Of a stretch of 28,375 nucleotides of DNA, positions 11,264 to 19,060 are shown in pieces (the first letter of the stretch is position 1; each line of letters begins with the position of its first letter). Under the pieces are notes generated by a model. The model did not search any database, had not been told where the DNA came from, and worked only from the letters and a program-made list of their open reading frames with translations. Origin of the DNA: JAMOQA01 sp964582785 (lineage in GTDB: Bacteria > Acidobacteriota > Polarisedimenticolia > J045). The position numbers and the translations under genes were made by a program. The stretch covers positions 1-28,375 of the forward strand of contig CAZOTT010000027.1 of assembly GCA_964582785.1 (NCBI GenBank). The letters run 5' to 3'.

Positions 11264-11282
11264 CCCGGAGGGAGGAAAGACC

Positions 11283-11714
11283 ATGAGCACCACCGGGAAC
11301 CGCCACCCCGGGGAAGCGGGGTCTCCCCACGACGCCTCTTCCTGCAACGACCCCCTCTGCCGGGATCCCGCCTGCCGCGCGGCGGCCGACCGGTCGGCCA
11401 CGGTCGACAAGGAGGCGCTGGTCCCCCGCATCGTCGCGATGCTGGAGTCGGTCTACGACCCGGAAATCCCGGTGAACATCTGGGAGCTCGGGCTCGTCTA
11501 CGGGATCGACATCTCGGACGAGGGGGACGTCACCGTCCGGATGACCCTGACCGCCCCGAACTGTCCCGTCGCGGGCAGCCTGCCGCTCGAGGTGGAGATG
11601 CGGGTCGCGTCCGTTCCCGGCGTGCGATCGTGCCGGGTCGAGCTGACCTGGGATCCTCCCTGGACACCGGAACGGATGTCCGAGACCGCTCGCCTGATGC
11701 TCGGCCTGGACTGA
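11283..11714 (+). CDS. sufT: SufT-like DUF59/MIP18-family Fe-S maturation protein
   Basis: A 143-residue protein whose body (about 40-143) is a DUF59/MIP18 domain: VYDPEIPVNIWELGLVY followed by the conserved Cys94 in TAPNCPVAG and the C-terminal WDPPWTPERMSE block. SufT proteins help deliver Fe-S clusters under high demand, consistent with being last in the SUF operon. ATG 11283 is favoured by an excellent GGAGGGAGGAAAG just upstream. Unusual is the N-terminal 40-residue extension with three regularly spaced cysteines (Cys21, Cys26, Cys31) in the tandem NDPLC-RDPAC, which could bind metal. PaaD-type proteins are the alternative, but no phenylacetate genes are present. Confidence 0.9.
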   Translation: MSTTGNRHPGEAGSPHDASSCNDPLCRDPACRAAADRSATVDKEALVPRIVAMLESVYDPEIPVNIWELGLVYGIDISDEGDVTVRMTLTAPNCPVAGSLPLEVEMRVASVPGVRSCRVELTWDPPWTPERMSETARLMLGLD

Positions 11715-11737
11715 GCCTCTCCGGCGGGGGGCCCGGC

Positions 11738-11769
11738 CCGGCCCCCGTTCCGCCACCCACGGGGGCCGG
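11738..11769. terminator. Strong hairpin between convergent genes
   Basis: A perfect 11-bp stem (CCGGCCCCCGT at 11738-11748 with its complement at 11759-11769) encloses a 10-nt loop. It lies between the end of the SUF operon (plus, 11714) and the end of the barrel protein gene (minus, 11791). There is no T tract on either strand, so it may act as a hairpin-only bidirectional terminator or a 3'-end stabiliser. Confidence 0.5.
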
Positions 11770-11790
11770 CAGGCCGGGGCTTCCGGTCCC

Positions 11791-12525
11791 TCAGAAGCGG
11801 AAGGCGACGCCGAGCGAGACCTCGTGGCCGGAGAGGTCGATCGTCCCGAAACCGGCCAGGTCGCCGTCCAGCTCGTCGTCCACGTCGTGCCAGCGGGCAT
11901 CGACGAAGAGGGACCACGACGGGGAAACGCGCACGTCGACGCCCGCCTCGAGGAACCACCCGAGGGCGGTACCGTCCGACACGTAGCGGTCGTTGAACAG
12001 CTCCGCGGGATCGACGGAGAAGTCGATGAAGTCACCCCGTTCCCGGTAGCGCCACCAGTAGAACCCCGCCCCGACCCCGACGTAGGGGCGAAGCGCGAGG
12101 TCGCGGCCGAGGGGGTAGGCGACCACGGCGATGGTCAGCGGGTCGATCTCCAGCTGCTCCAGGTGGGCGATCTCGTACCCGTCCGCGTCGGTCCAGTCCC
12201 GGTAGGCCACGGTCGTCCGGCCGTCGTAGGTGGCGAGGGACACCTCGACGTCCAGGGCCGTGTCGCCGGCCCGGTGACGCCAGTCGAGGCCGAAGACGGT
12301 GTCGTCCAGGCTCGACGGCGACCCGGTGAAGGCGTCGAACGTGTCGGCCCAGAAGCGGGAATCTCCGTCGGGACGGAATTCGCCGATCCGCAGGCGCACC
12401 TGGTTCGCGGGAGAAACCCTGTCACCGGCCAGCCGGGGAAAGTGCCGGGGAGTGCCGGCGGCCGCGAGGGGCGGGACGGCGAGAACGAGGGACAGGGCCA
12501 GGACGGCGGCAGCGTGTCTTCGCAT
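11791..12525 (-). CDS. Small outer-membrane beta-barrel protein
   Basis: A predicted 244-residue exported protein with a signal peptide (about 1-23, ending LAAAG). The rest alternates hydrophobic and polar residues with many aromatic positions, as in OmpW/opacity-type barrels: LRPYVGVGAGFYWWRY, GWFLEAGVDVRVSPSWSLFVDARW and a terminal VSLGVAFRF. The final phenylalanine is the usual signal for BAM-mediated insertion. AAGGAGGTGA just before the ATG (complement of 12526-12540) matches the anti-Shine-Dalgarno sequence almost fully, suggesting strong expression. Transported substrate and precise family are not recognisable. It is monocistronic and convergent with the SUF operon. Confidence 0.8.
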   Translation of the reverse strand: MRRHAAAVLALSLVLAVPPLAAAGTPRHFPRLAGDRVSPANQVRLRIGEFRPDGDSRFWADTFDAFTGSPSSLDDTVFGLDWRHRAGDTALDVEVSLATYDGRTTVAYRDWTDADGYEIAHLEQLEIDPLTIAVVAYPLGRDLALRPYVGVGAGFYWWRYRERGDFIDFSVDPAELFNDRYVSDGTALGWFLEAGVDVRVSPSWSLFVDARWHDVDDELDGDLAGFGTIDLSGHEVSLGVAFRF

Positions 12526-12551
12526 CGGTCACCTCCTTCTGCCGCCTTCCC

Positions 12552-12570
12552 AAGCAAGGATGGTACCAGT
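12552..12570 (-). promoter_or_regulatory. Possible extended -10 promoter of the barrel gene
   Basis: On the minus strand TGGTACCAT reads as an extended -10 element (TGN followed by TACCAT, complement of 12560-12565), about 35 bp before the start codon at 12525. No clear -35 is seen. Confidence 0.3.
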
Positions 12571-12651
12571 CGCCGGGGTCGCGGGAGCGGAACGGGTTGC
12601 GCCGTCCCGCGCCGCCGCCTGTTGCCGGGACCGACCTCCCCCGGGGACGCC

Positions 12652-14577
12652 TCACGTCTCCCAGCGGCGACCCTCGGTCCCCCCCATGATCCCCGGCCGT
12701 CCCGGGAACTCCCGCCGGACCGGGACGGGGCCGCCCGTGACGTCCGCCAGCACCGCGGTCGCCCCCTCGAGCGGACCCGCCCAGGCGACCCCCTCGACCA
12801 GCGGGGCGATCTCCGCCAGCACCCGCCGGGCGATCTCCAGGCGCGCCGCCCGGAGGGCTTCCTCCCCGGCGGCCCGCTCCATCCGCTCGAGGACCCACCG
12901 CGGGACCTCGACCCCCGGGACCTCCGCCGCGAGGAACTCCGCCTCCCGCAGGTCCCGCGGCGGGCGGATCTCCGCCAGCACCGGGATCCGTACGTGCGCC
13001 ACCCGTTCCAGGAACGCCTCCAGCACGGCGGCGTCGAAGACCGGCACCGTGACGGCGAAGGCGGCACCCGCGTCCACCTTCCACTCGAACCGGCGGACCT
13101 CCTCCTCGATCGACTCCGGGGGGCCGGCCGGCGTGACCTGGACCCCCGGGAAGAAGGCCGTCGGGGCCCCCGTGGGGGTATCCCCCACGTCGAGCCCGTG
13201 GTTCAGCCGGTGGACCACGTTGACCAGCCCGATCGCGTCCACGTCGAACACGGGGGTCGCCCACGGAGCCTCGCCGGGACGCGGGACCCGCCCCGTCACC
13301 AGCACCAGGTTGCGGATCCCCAGGGCATGGGCCCCCAGCAGGTCGGACTGCATCCCCAGCAGGTTCCGGTCCCGGCAGGAATACTGGAGCACCGGTTCGA
13401 GGCGCAGGCCCTCGGCCCGGGCCCGTTCCACGATCAGCCGGGCGAGGGCCAGGGGGCTCATCCGCACCATCGCCCGCGGGTCGTCCGGCACCAGCACCCC
13501 GTCGACCCCCAGTTCGTCGAACCGGCGGAGGGCGGCGAGGGCCCGGTCCGCCTGCCAGCCGCGGGGTGGGGAGATTTCGACCAGCACCACGAACCGGCCG
13601 TCCGCCACCGCGCGCGCCAGGGACGACCGGTCGGGAGACGGAACCGGTTCTCCCCGCGGACGGGCGGGGCCGGAAACGACGACGCGGGGCGCCGGCTCTT
13701 CGCCCGCGGGAAGGCCGAGGGCGTCCCTCATCGCCCGCACGTGATCGGGCGTCACGCCGCAGCACCCCCCGACCACCCGGGCCCCCGCCGCGACGAACCT
13801 CCGGACGTAGCGCGCCATGTACGACGGGGAAGCCAGGTAGATCAGCCGCCCCTCCACGTTGCGGGGCAGGCCGGCGTTCGGCAGGGCGGCGATCGGGCGC
13901 GAGCACACCGCGCCGAGGGTTTCCACCACGGACAGCATGGGGGCCGGCCCCACCGAGCAGTTGACCCCCACGACGTCCGCCGCCGACTCCTCCAGCTTGC
14001 GGGCGAGCCACTCCGCGGGCACTCCCTCGGGCGACCTGCCCTCCTCGTCCACGGTCATCAGCGCCACGACGGGCAGGTCGCAGGTTTCCCGGACCGCCCG
14101 GATCGCCGCGCGGATTTCCACGAGATCGGCGAAGGTTTCGAGCACGACCAGGTCGACGCCCCCCTCGACCAGCCCCTCGACCTGCTCGCGGAACAGCCCG
14201 GTGGCCTCCTCCACCGTCGTCGGGCCCCAGGGCTCGAGCCGGATCCCCAGCGGCCCGACCGACCCGGCGACCAGCACCCCGCTCCCGACGGCGCGGCGGG
14301 CGATCCGGGCCGCCTCCCGGTTCACTTCCCTGACCCGGTCCCCCAGTCCGTGGGGCTCCAGGCGGGGGCGGGAAGCGCCGAAGGTGTTCGTCTCGACCAC
14401 GTCCGCGCCCGCGTGGGCGAACGCGCGGTGGACCTCCTCGACCAGGCCGGGCCGATCGAGGTTGAGCTGCTCGTAGCAGACGTTCAGGAAGGCGCCCCGG
14501 GAGTAGATCTCCGTCCCGGTGCCGCCGTCGAAGAGGACGACACCCGCGGCGAGGCGGTCGAGGAAGGAACGGGGCAC
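12652..14577 (-). CDS. Bifunctional homocysteine S-methyltransferase / methylenetetrahydrofolate reductase
   Basis: A 641-residue YitJ-type fusion. The N-terminal domain (about 1-290) is a zinc-dependent homocysteine methyltransferase: FDGGTGTEIY, ETNTFGAS, and zinc ligands Cys207 (GVNCSVGP) and Cys272-Cys273 (GGCCGVTP). The C-terminal part (about 318-620) is a methylenetetrahydrofolate reductase barrel, recognised from VVLVEISPPRG, LEPVLQYSCRDRN, LGIRNLVLVTG and FFPGVQVTPAG. Together they would reduce methylene-THF and methylate homocysteine to methionine. The domain that usually binds cobalamin in MetH is absent. The start appears to be GTG (14577), the point where homologues begin, but no Shine-Dalgarno is visible and a long hairpin lies just upstream. 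Confidence 0.9.
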   Translation of the reverse strand: MPRSFLDRLAAGVVLFDGGTGTEIYSRGAFLNVCYEQLNLDRPGLVEEVHRAFAHAGADVVETNTFGASRPRLEPHGLGDRVREVNREAARIARRAVGSGVLVAGSVGPLGIRLEPWGPTTVEEATGLFREQVEGLVEGGVDLVVLETFADLVEIRAAIRAVRETCDLPVVALMTVDEEGRSPEGVPAEWLARKLEESAADVVGVNCSVGPAPMLSVVETLGAVCSRPIAALPNAGLPRNVEGRLIYLASPSYMARYVRRFVAAGARVVGGCCGVTPDHVRAMRDALGLPAGEEPAPRVVVSGPARPRGEPVPSPDRSSLARAVADGRFVVLVEISPPRGWQADRALAALRRFDELGVDGVLVPDDPRAMVRMSPLALARLIVERARAEGLRLEPVLQYSCRDRNLLGMQSDLLGAHALGIRNLVLVTGRVPRPGEAPWATPVFDVDAIGLVNVVHRLNHGLDVGDTPTGAPTAFFPGVQVTPAGPPESIEEEVRRFEWKVDAGAAFAVTVPVFDAAVLEAFLERVAHVRIPVLAEIRPPRDLREAEFLAAEVPGVEVPRWVLERMERAAGEEALRAARLEIARRVLAEIAPLVEGVAWAGPLEGATAVLADVTGGPVPVRREFPGRPGIMGGTEGRRWET

Positions 14578-14590
14578 CCGGAGGTGGACA

Positions 14591-14627
14591 CGGAGGGGGG
14601 AGCGGAAGGCGCCCGCTCCCCCCTCCG
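14591..14627 (-). terminator. 15-bp perfect hairpin after the OmpA-like gene
   Basis: Positions 14591-14605 and 14613-14627 form a perfect 15-bp stem with a 7-nt loop (AAGGCGC), starting nine bases beyond the stop codon at 14636. It is very stable but lacks a T tract. It most likely ends or attenuates the lipoprotein transcript, and it sits directly in front of the methyltransferase gene. Confidence 0.55.
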
Positions 14628-14635
14628 GAGAAAGG

Positions 14636-15280
14636 CTACTCGAGGACGAGGATCTCGACGCGGCGATTCTGGGCGCGGCCCTCGCGGGTGGAGTTGTCCG
14701 CGATCGGACGCTCCTCTCCGTACGAGATCACCTGCATCAGGTTCAGGGGAATCCCGCGCTCGTGCAGGTAGTCCCGCACCGCCTCGGCCCGCATCAGCCC
14801 GAGCTTCTTGTTGTAGGCGGCGGAACCGGTGGAATCGGTGTGGCCCTGGATCTCGAGGAAGACCAGCCGGTCGAAGCTCTTCAGCTTCTGGACGAGCTGG
14901 TCGAGGGCACGGGCACCCTCGGGGGTCAGCTCGGTCTTGTCCACGCCGAAGTGCACGTCACGGTTCGTCAGGGTGACCTTCCAGATGACCTTGCCCCGGG
15001 CCATCTTCTCCGCCTCGGCGGCCTTCGCGAGGGCGGTGGAACCGGTCTCCTCCGCCTTCGCCGCCCTGGAGTCGACGACCTTCACCTTCTGGTCCAGCTC
15101 GCTGCTCTTCTTGTCCAGCTGGTCGATCTTCTCCCCCTGCTGCTCCACGCGGGTCTGGACATCGTCGACGCGCTTGGTCACGTCGGCGATCGCCTGGTCG
15201 AACGTCTTCGTGGAGACGCAGCCCGCCGCGAGGAACAGCAGCGGGACGGAGATGGCCAGCAGCATGGTGAAACGCTTCAT
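14636..15280 (-). CDS. OmpA/Pal-like peptidoglycan-binding lipoprotein
   Basis: A 214-residue lipoprotein. The signal peptide ends in a lipobox LAAGC with Cys21 as the lipid-modified residue. Residues about 25-95 are charged heptad-like sequence (VEQQGEKIDQLDKKSSELDQK) expected to form a coiled coil. An OmpA C-terminal domain follows (about 110-214): HFGVDKTELTPEG, IQGHTDSTGSAAYNKKLGLMRAEAV and a terminal GRAQNRRVEILV, including the Asp and Arg that bind peptidoglycan diaminopimelate. It would tether the outer membrane to the cell wall. The start at 15280 is supported by AAGGAGG eight to nine bases upstream. No tol genes are adjacent, so it may not be the true Pal. Confidence 0.92.
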   Translation of the reverse strand: MKRFTMLLAISVPLLFLAAGCVSTKTFDQAIADVTKRVDDVQTRVEQQGEKIDQLDKKSSELDQKVKVVDSRAAKAEETGSTALAKAAEAEKMARGKVIWKVTLTNRDVHFGVDKTELTPEGARALDQLVQKLKSFDRLVFLEIQGHTDSTGSAAYNKKLGLMRAEAVRDYLHERGIPLNLMQVISYGEERPIADNSTREGRAQNRRVEILVLE

Positions 15281-15337
15281 CCTTCGTCCTCCTTGCTCGT
15301 ACACGTTCCGAATCCGCCGGACTCCTTCCGGCAAACA

Positions 15338-15350
15338 GGGGGGCATTATA
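15338..15350 (-). promoter_or_regulatory. TATAAT promoter of the OmpA-like gene
   Basis: The minus strand carries a perfect TATAAT (complement of 15345-15350) about 65 bp before the start codon at 15280. The region where a -35 should lie is a run of G-tracts with no recognisable hexamer. Confidence 0.5.
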
Positions 15351-15391
15351 GACGGGCCCCCCGCCCCCCGCTTCCCCCGGGGGGGAGAAAC

Positions 15392-16378
15392 TCAGCGGTA
15401 CCCGGAACGGGCCAGGACGGTCACGCCGGGCCGGTTCACCCGGACGCGGACCCGGTGGAACCTCCCGTCGGGCGGGGATTCCGGGTGGAAACCGAGCCAG
15501 TACTGGTGCCGCAGGTCGTCCCGGATCCTCCCCGCGGCCCGCCGGGCGTCGTCCCCGGACGTCACGAGAAAGAAACGTCCCCCGGTCTCGGCGGCCACGC
15601 GCCGGAGCAGGGCCAGGGGCGACCGTTTCCGGCGCCGGGGACTCCGTTCCCGGATCCGCTCCGCGGGGCCACCGACCGCCAGGACGTAGACCGGGGCCCG
15701 CACCCGCCGGGCCGCGTCGATCACCTCCCGGGCGGTCCGCCGGCTCGCGTTGTCGATCCCGTCGCTGGCAAGGACGATCGCCTGGCGCTGGTCCACGGGC
15801 GGGGGCAGCAGGCGGGCCGCCTCCACCAGGGCGTCCGCCACGGCCGTCGTTCCTCCGCGGGGCAGCGCCACCGCCTCCCGCACGGCGGAGAGGGGGCGCT
15901 GCCGCCACCCCCCGTGGACCTCCACGCGGCCGCCGCCGAAGCTGACGAGCCGGATCCGGTCGGCGAGGCGCACGGTGCGCGCGAGGGGCAGGAGGGCCCG
16001 CCGCAACTGTTCCTGCCGGGCGCGCCCCGCCATGGAACCGGAAGCGTCCACCAGCCAGACCATCCGGAACGGGTGCGCCCGGTCCTCGCTGAACCAGGCG
16101 AGGGAACGCTCCCGTCCGTCCACCTCCAGGCGGAAGTCCTGCCGGCGCAGCCCGGGAACCGGCCGGCCCCGCCGGTCGAGGACGACCACCCCCACCTGCA
16201 CCAGCGTGACCCGGACCTGCTCGGGAGGGAGCGCGGCGAGAAGCTCCCGCAGTTCCGCATCGGTGAGGGGAGGCCCGCCCCCGTGAACCCGGTCGAGCAG
16301 GGCACGGACGTCCACCGGCGCGGGGCCGAGCAGGAGGGGCAGCAGGAGCAGGCCGAGCAGGGCCGGGACACATCGCAT
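15392..16378 (-). CDS. VWA-domain protein of the VWFA-related acidobacterial type
   Basis: A predicted exported 328-residue protein. Residues 1-21 are a leucine-rich signal sequence. A short beta-rich lead-in (VQVGVVVLDRRGRPVPGLRRQDFRLEVDG), characteristic of the VWFA-related acidobacterial family, precedes a von Willebrand A domain. The metal-ion-dependent adhesion site is intact: DASGS at residues 111-115, the GGTT loop and ASDGIDN. Such domains bind proteins through a divalent metal; the partner is unknown. The start codon overlaps the stop of the acyl-CoA synthetase gene (ATGA), so the two are cotranslated, a pairing with no obvious functional link. Confidence 0.85.
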   Translation of the reverse strand: MRCVPALLGLLLLPLLLGPAPVDVRALLDRVHGGGPPLTDAELRELLAALPPEQVRVTLVQVGVVVLDRRGRPVPGLRRQDFRLEVDGRERSLAWFSEDRAHPFRMVWLVDASGSMAGRARQEQLRRALLPLARTVRLADRIRLVSFGGGRVEVHGGWRQRPLSAVREAVALPRGGTTAVADALVEAARLLPPPVDQRQAIVLASDGIDNASRRTAREVIDAARRVRAPVYVLAVGGPAERIRERSPRRRKRSPLALLRRVAAETGGRFFLVTSGDDARRAAGRIRDDLRHQYWLGFHPESPPDGRFHRVRVRVNRPGVTVLARSGYR

Positions 16379-18162
16379 CAGCAGTACATCTTCTCCACGA
16401 CGTCGCCGAAGCGCCGCAGGACCTCGGCCCGCCGGACCTTCTGGGTGGGGGTGAGCAGCCCGTTCTCCTCGGAGAAATCCTCGAGGAGGAACTCGAACCG
16501 GCGCGCCTTCTCGAACACCGCCAGGCCCGCCTGCAGCCGGGAAATCTCCCCCTCGTAGAGCCGCCGCACCTCCGCCCGCTCCAGCAGGGCCGCCGGGTCC
16601 GCCGCCGGCAGGTGCCGGTCCCGCGCCCACTCGACCAGCCGTTCCATGTTGGGCACGATCAGCAGGCCGATGTGAGGGCGCTCGTCCCCCACCGCCACCG
16701 CCCGGAGCACGTAGGGGCTCTTCTCGATCTCCTGCTCGATGGCGACGGGAGAAACGTTCTTCCCCGTGGAGAGGACGATGATGTCCTTCTTCCTCCCGGT
16801 GATCGCCAGGAAGCCGTCCGGGTCCAGGTACCCCAGGTCCCCCGTGTGCAACCAGCCGCCGAAGAGGGTTTCCTCGGTGTCCCGCGGCCGGTTCCAGTAG
16901 CCGCGCATCACGTTCGGTCCGCGGGCGAGGATCTCCCCCTCGTCGCTGATCTTCACCTCGACCCCGACGATCGGCGGGCCGACGGTCCCGAGCCGGACGT
17001 GGCCCGGCCAGTTCACGCTGATCACGGGGGACGACTCGGTCATCCCGTACCCCTCGTAGACGGGGAGGCCGGCGGCCCAGAAGAAGCGCGCCACGTCGGG
17101 CGGCAGGGCGGCGCCGCCGCTGATCATGAACTTGAGCGCTCCGCCGAGCCGCGCCCGCACCCGCGACAGGATCGCGCGGTCGGCCATCTTCCAGCGGAGG
17201 GCGGCGAGACCGCGGGGCTCCCGGCCCGCCACGAGGTCGTCGGCGACGGCGAGGGCCCAGTCGAGCATCTTCCGGCCGAGGGCACGCTTCATCCCCCGCT
17301 GTTCCTCGACCTGTTCCCGCACGACGGACGCGATCCGCTCGAGGAGGCGCGGGACGGTCACGAACACCTGGGGCCGCACCTCCCCGAGGGCGTCGGCCAC
17401 CCGCTCGAGGCGCGAGACGTACCCGATGGAGAGACCGACCTGGATGTACACGTAGTTGACCATCCGCTCGAGCACGTGGGACAGGGGGAGGAACGAGAGC
17501 GCCCGGTCCCCCTCCTCGAAGGCGAACAGGTGGGCGCAGGCTCCCACGTTCGAGCAGAAGTTCCGGTGGGTGAGCATCACCCCCTTCGGCGTTCCCGTCG
17601 TTCCCGAGGTGTAGATGATCGTCGCCAGGTCGCCGGGGTCCAGGTCGGCGAGCCGCCCGTCGACGAGCCCCTCGTTCTCGATCAGGGCCCGCCGTCCCTC
17701 TTCCCGGAGGAGGGAAAGATGGATGGCGCCGGATCCCTCCCCGTCGAAGCAGAAGACCTGCTCGAGGTTCGGCAGCGAGCCGCGCACCGAGGCGATCTTG
17801 GCCGCGTGGTCCTGGTTCGAGACGAAGGCGAACCGGGCCCCGGAATCCCGCAGGATGTACTCCGCCTGGTTGGCCGGCAGCGTCGGGTAGACCGGCACGT
17901 TGACCCCCCGGGCGAACTGGATCCCCATGTCGGCGAGGATCCACTCCGGGCGGTTTTCCGCGACGAGCCCGACCCGGTCACCCGGCTGGAGCCCCCGGGA
18001 GACCAGGCCGGCGGCGATCTCCCGGACCGCCACGAGGGCCTCCCGCGACGAGATCCACTCCCAGCGGCGGCCGCGCCGGGCCCCGAGAAAGCGCTCGCGC
18101 TCGTGCTCGGTGACGCAGTGCAGGAAGATGGCCGGCAGGTTCGGCCGGACGTCGAGCTCCAT
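16378..18162 (-). CDS. Long-chain acyl-CoA synthetase (AMP-forming, FadD15-like)
   Basis: A 594-residue adenylate-forming enzyme that activates fatty acids to acyl-CoA. Diagnostic motifs are complete: the P-loop YTSGTTGTPKG (residues 184-194), the adenylate-binding YGMTESSPV, HTGDLGYLDPDGFLAITGRKKDIIVLSTGKN, and the catalytic-lysine region near the C-terminus. The sequence style (ISSREALVAVREIAAGL, GKNVSPVAIEQEIEKSPYV) fits bacterial FadD15/long-chain ligases. ATG 18162 has GGAAGGAG upstream. It is the first gene of a minus-strand pair with the VWA protein. Confidence 0.93.
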   Translation of the reverse strand: MELDVRPNLPAIFLHCVTEHERERFLGARRGRRWEWISSREALVAVREIAAGLVSRGLQPGDRVGLVAENRPEWILADMGIQFARGVNVPVYPTLPANQAEYILRDSGARFAFVSNQDHAAKIASVRGSLPNLEQVFCFDGEGSGAIHLSLLREEGRRALIENEGLVDGRLADLDPGDLATIIYTSGTTGTPKGVMLTHRNFCSNVGACAHLFAFEEGDRALSFLPLSHVLERMVNYVYIQVGLSIGYVSRLERVADALGEVRPQVFVTVPRLLERIASVVREQVEEQRGMKRALGRKMLDWALAVADDLVAGREPRGLAALRWKMADRAILSRVRARLGGALKFMISGGAALPPDVARFFWAAGLPVYEGYGMTESSPVISVNWPGHVRLGTVGPPIVGVEVKISDEGEILARGPNVMRGYWNRPRDTEETLFGGWLHTGDLGYLDPDGFLAITGRKKDIIVLSTGKNVSPVAIEQEIEKSPYVLRAVAVGDERPHIGLLIVPNMERLVEWARDRHLPAADPAALLERAEVRRLYEGEISRLQAGLAVFEKARRFEFLLEDFSEENGLLTPTQKVRRAEVLRRFGDVVEKMYC

Positions 18163-18227
18163 GCTGGCTCCTTCCCCCGGGTACGCGGAGGGAAAACGGG
18201 GCTGACCCCGGGTCGAGGTGCCGGATG

Positions 18228-18241
18228 GTTATACTGCGAAC
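18228..18241. promoter_or_regulatory. Divergent promoter with overlapping -10 elements
   Basis: GTTATACT holds two -10 hexamers on opposite strands: TATACT on plus (18230-18235) and TATAAC on minus (complement of 18228-18233), each five of six matches to consensus. On plus, transcription would begin at about the ATG at 18242, giving a leaderless mRNA. On minus, it would begin near 18221, leaving a leader of about 60 nt before 18162. Neither has a convincing -35. Confidence 0.5.
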
Positions 18242-19057
18242 ATGCCCCCGGCGTCCATCCGTCCCCCGGCCAGGTTCCTCCTCGCCCTCGCGGTTCTCGC
18301 GCTCGCCGGGGCGGCGGCGCTGCCGCGGCTTTCCCGGGAAGCCCGGCGGGAAACGCGGTACGCGGTGCGGCTGGCGGCGCGGGGCTCCTGGCGGGAGTCG
18401 GAAGCGCACCTGCGCCGGGCGCTGGCCCTGTCCCCGGACCACCCGGGTCTCCTCCACGACCTCGGGGTCGTCCTGCGTGCCCTCGGCCGGGACGCGGAAG
18501 GGGACGACCTCCTGGCCCGGGCCCGGACCGCCGGGTTCGTCCCGGGCCGGCGCTGCCGGAAGGTCCGGGTCCCCCGGCCGCGCCCGGCGATCGTCCCGTG
18601 GCCGCGGGGCACCCGGGTGACGGTCGCCGCCTGCGGGGACCACTCCCCGGAGGTGGCCCGCTGGACGGCCCGCGTCCTCTCCCGGGACGCCGGCCTCGTG
18701 CCGGCGCCCGTTCCCTGCGGGAACCCCGCCCTGCTGGTCCTCCGCTCCCGGATCACGGCGGTCGACCGGTCGGGGTACGAGGAGGAGGACGAGCGGGACG
18801 ACCGGTACCTTCTCGAGCCCGCTCCCCGGGCGCGGTTCGTCGTCCGGCGCCTCCTGCACCTGGAGCTGTCGGTCGAGGTGCGGGATGCCGCGGGGCGGTC
18901 GCTGCACCGGGACTCGTGGTCCTCGGAGGCGATCGACCGGGGGCTGCGGGACGAGCGGGACCTCGTCTACGATCTGCTGGCTCCCCTGCGGGAGCGCCTG
19001 GTCGGCATCTTCCGTCCGGGCCGGCGGGACGAGCCCGCCTGGCTGTGGACCGGGTGA
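18242..19057 (+). CDS. Membrane-anchored TPR-like protein of unknown function
   Basis: A 271-residue protein I do not recognise. Residues about 9-27 (RFLLALAVLALAGAAALP) form a signal anchor or signal peptide. They are followed by roughly one and a half TPR-like helical hairpins (SWRESEAHLRRALALSPDHPGLLHDLGVVLRALGRDAEGDDLL). The C-terminal part has a beta-rich stretch with an acidic patch (YEEEDERDD) and no named domain. ATG 18242 is chosen because the -10 element lies just six bases before it, pointing to leaderless translation; no Shine-Dalgarno is present. It ends three bases before the next gene, so the two probably form an operon and may act together at the cell envelope. Confidence 0.7.
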   Translation: MPPASIRPPARFLLALAVLALAGAAALPRLSREARRETRYAVRLAARGSWRESEAHLRRALALSPDHPGLLHDLGVVLRALGRDAEGDDLLARARTAGFVPGRRCRKVRVPRPRPAIVPWPRGTRVTVAACGDHSPEVARWTARVLSRDAGLVPAPVPCGNPALLVLRSRITAVDRSGYEEEDERDDRYLLEPAPRARFVVRRLLHLELSVEVRDAAGRSLHRDSWSSEAIDRGLRDERDLVYDLLAPLRERLVGIFRPGRRDEPAWLWTG

Positions 19058-19060
19058 GCG

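Noticed and set aside
12603..12632. Possible terminator after the methyltransferase/reductase gene (GTCCCG...CGGGAC)
   Set aside because: Only a 6-bp stem with a 16-nt loop and no T tract; expected by chance at this base composition.
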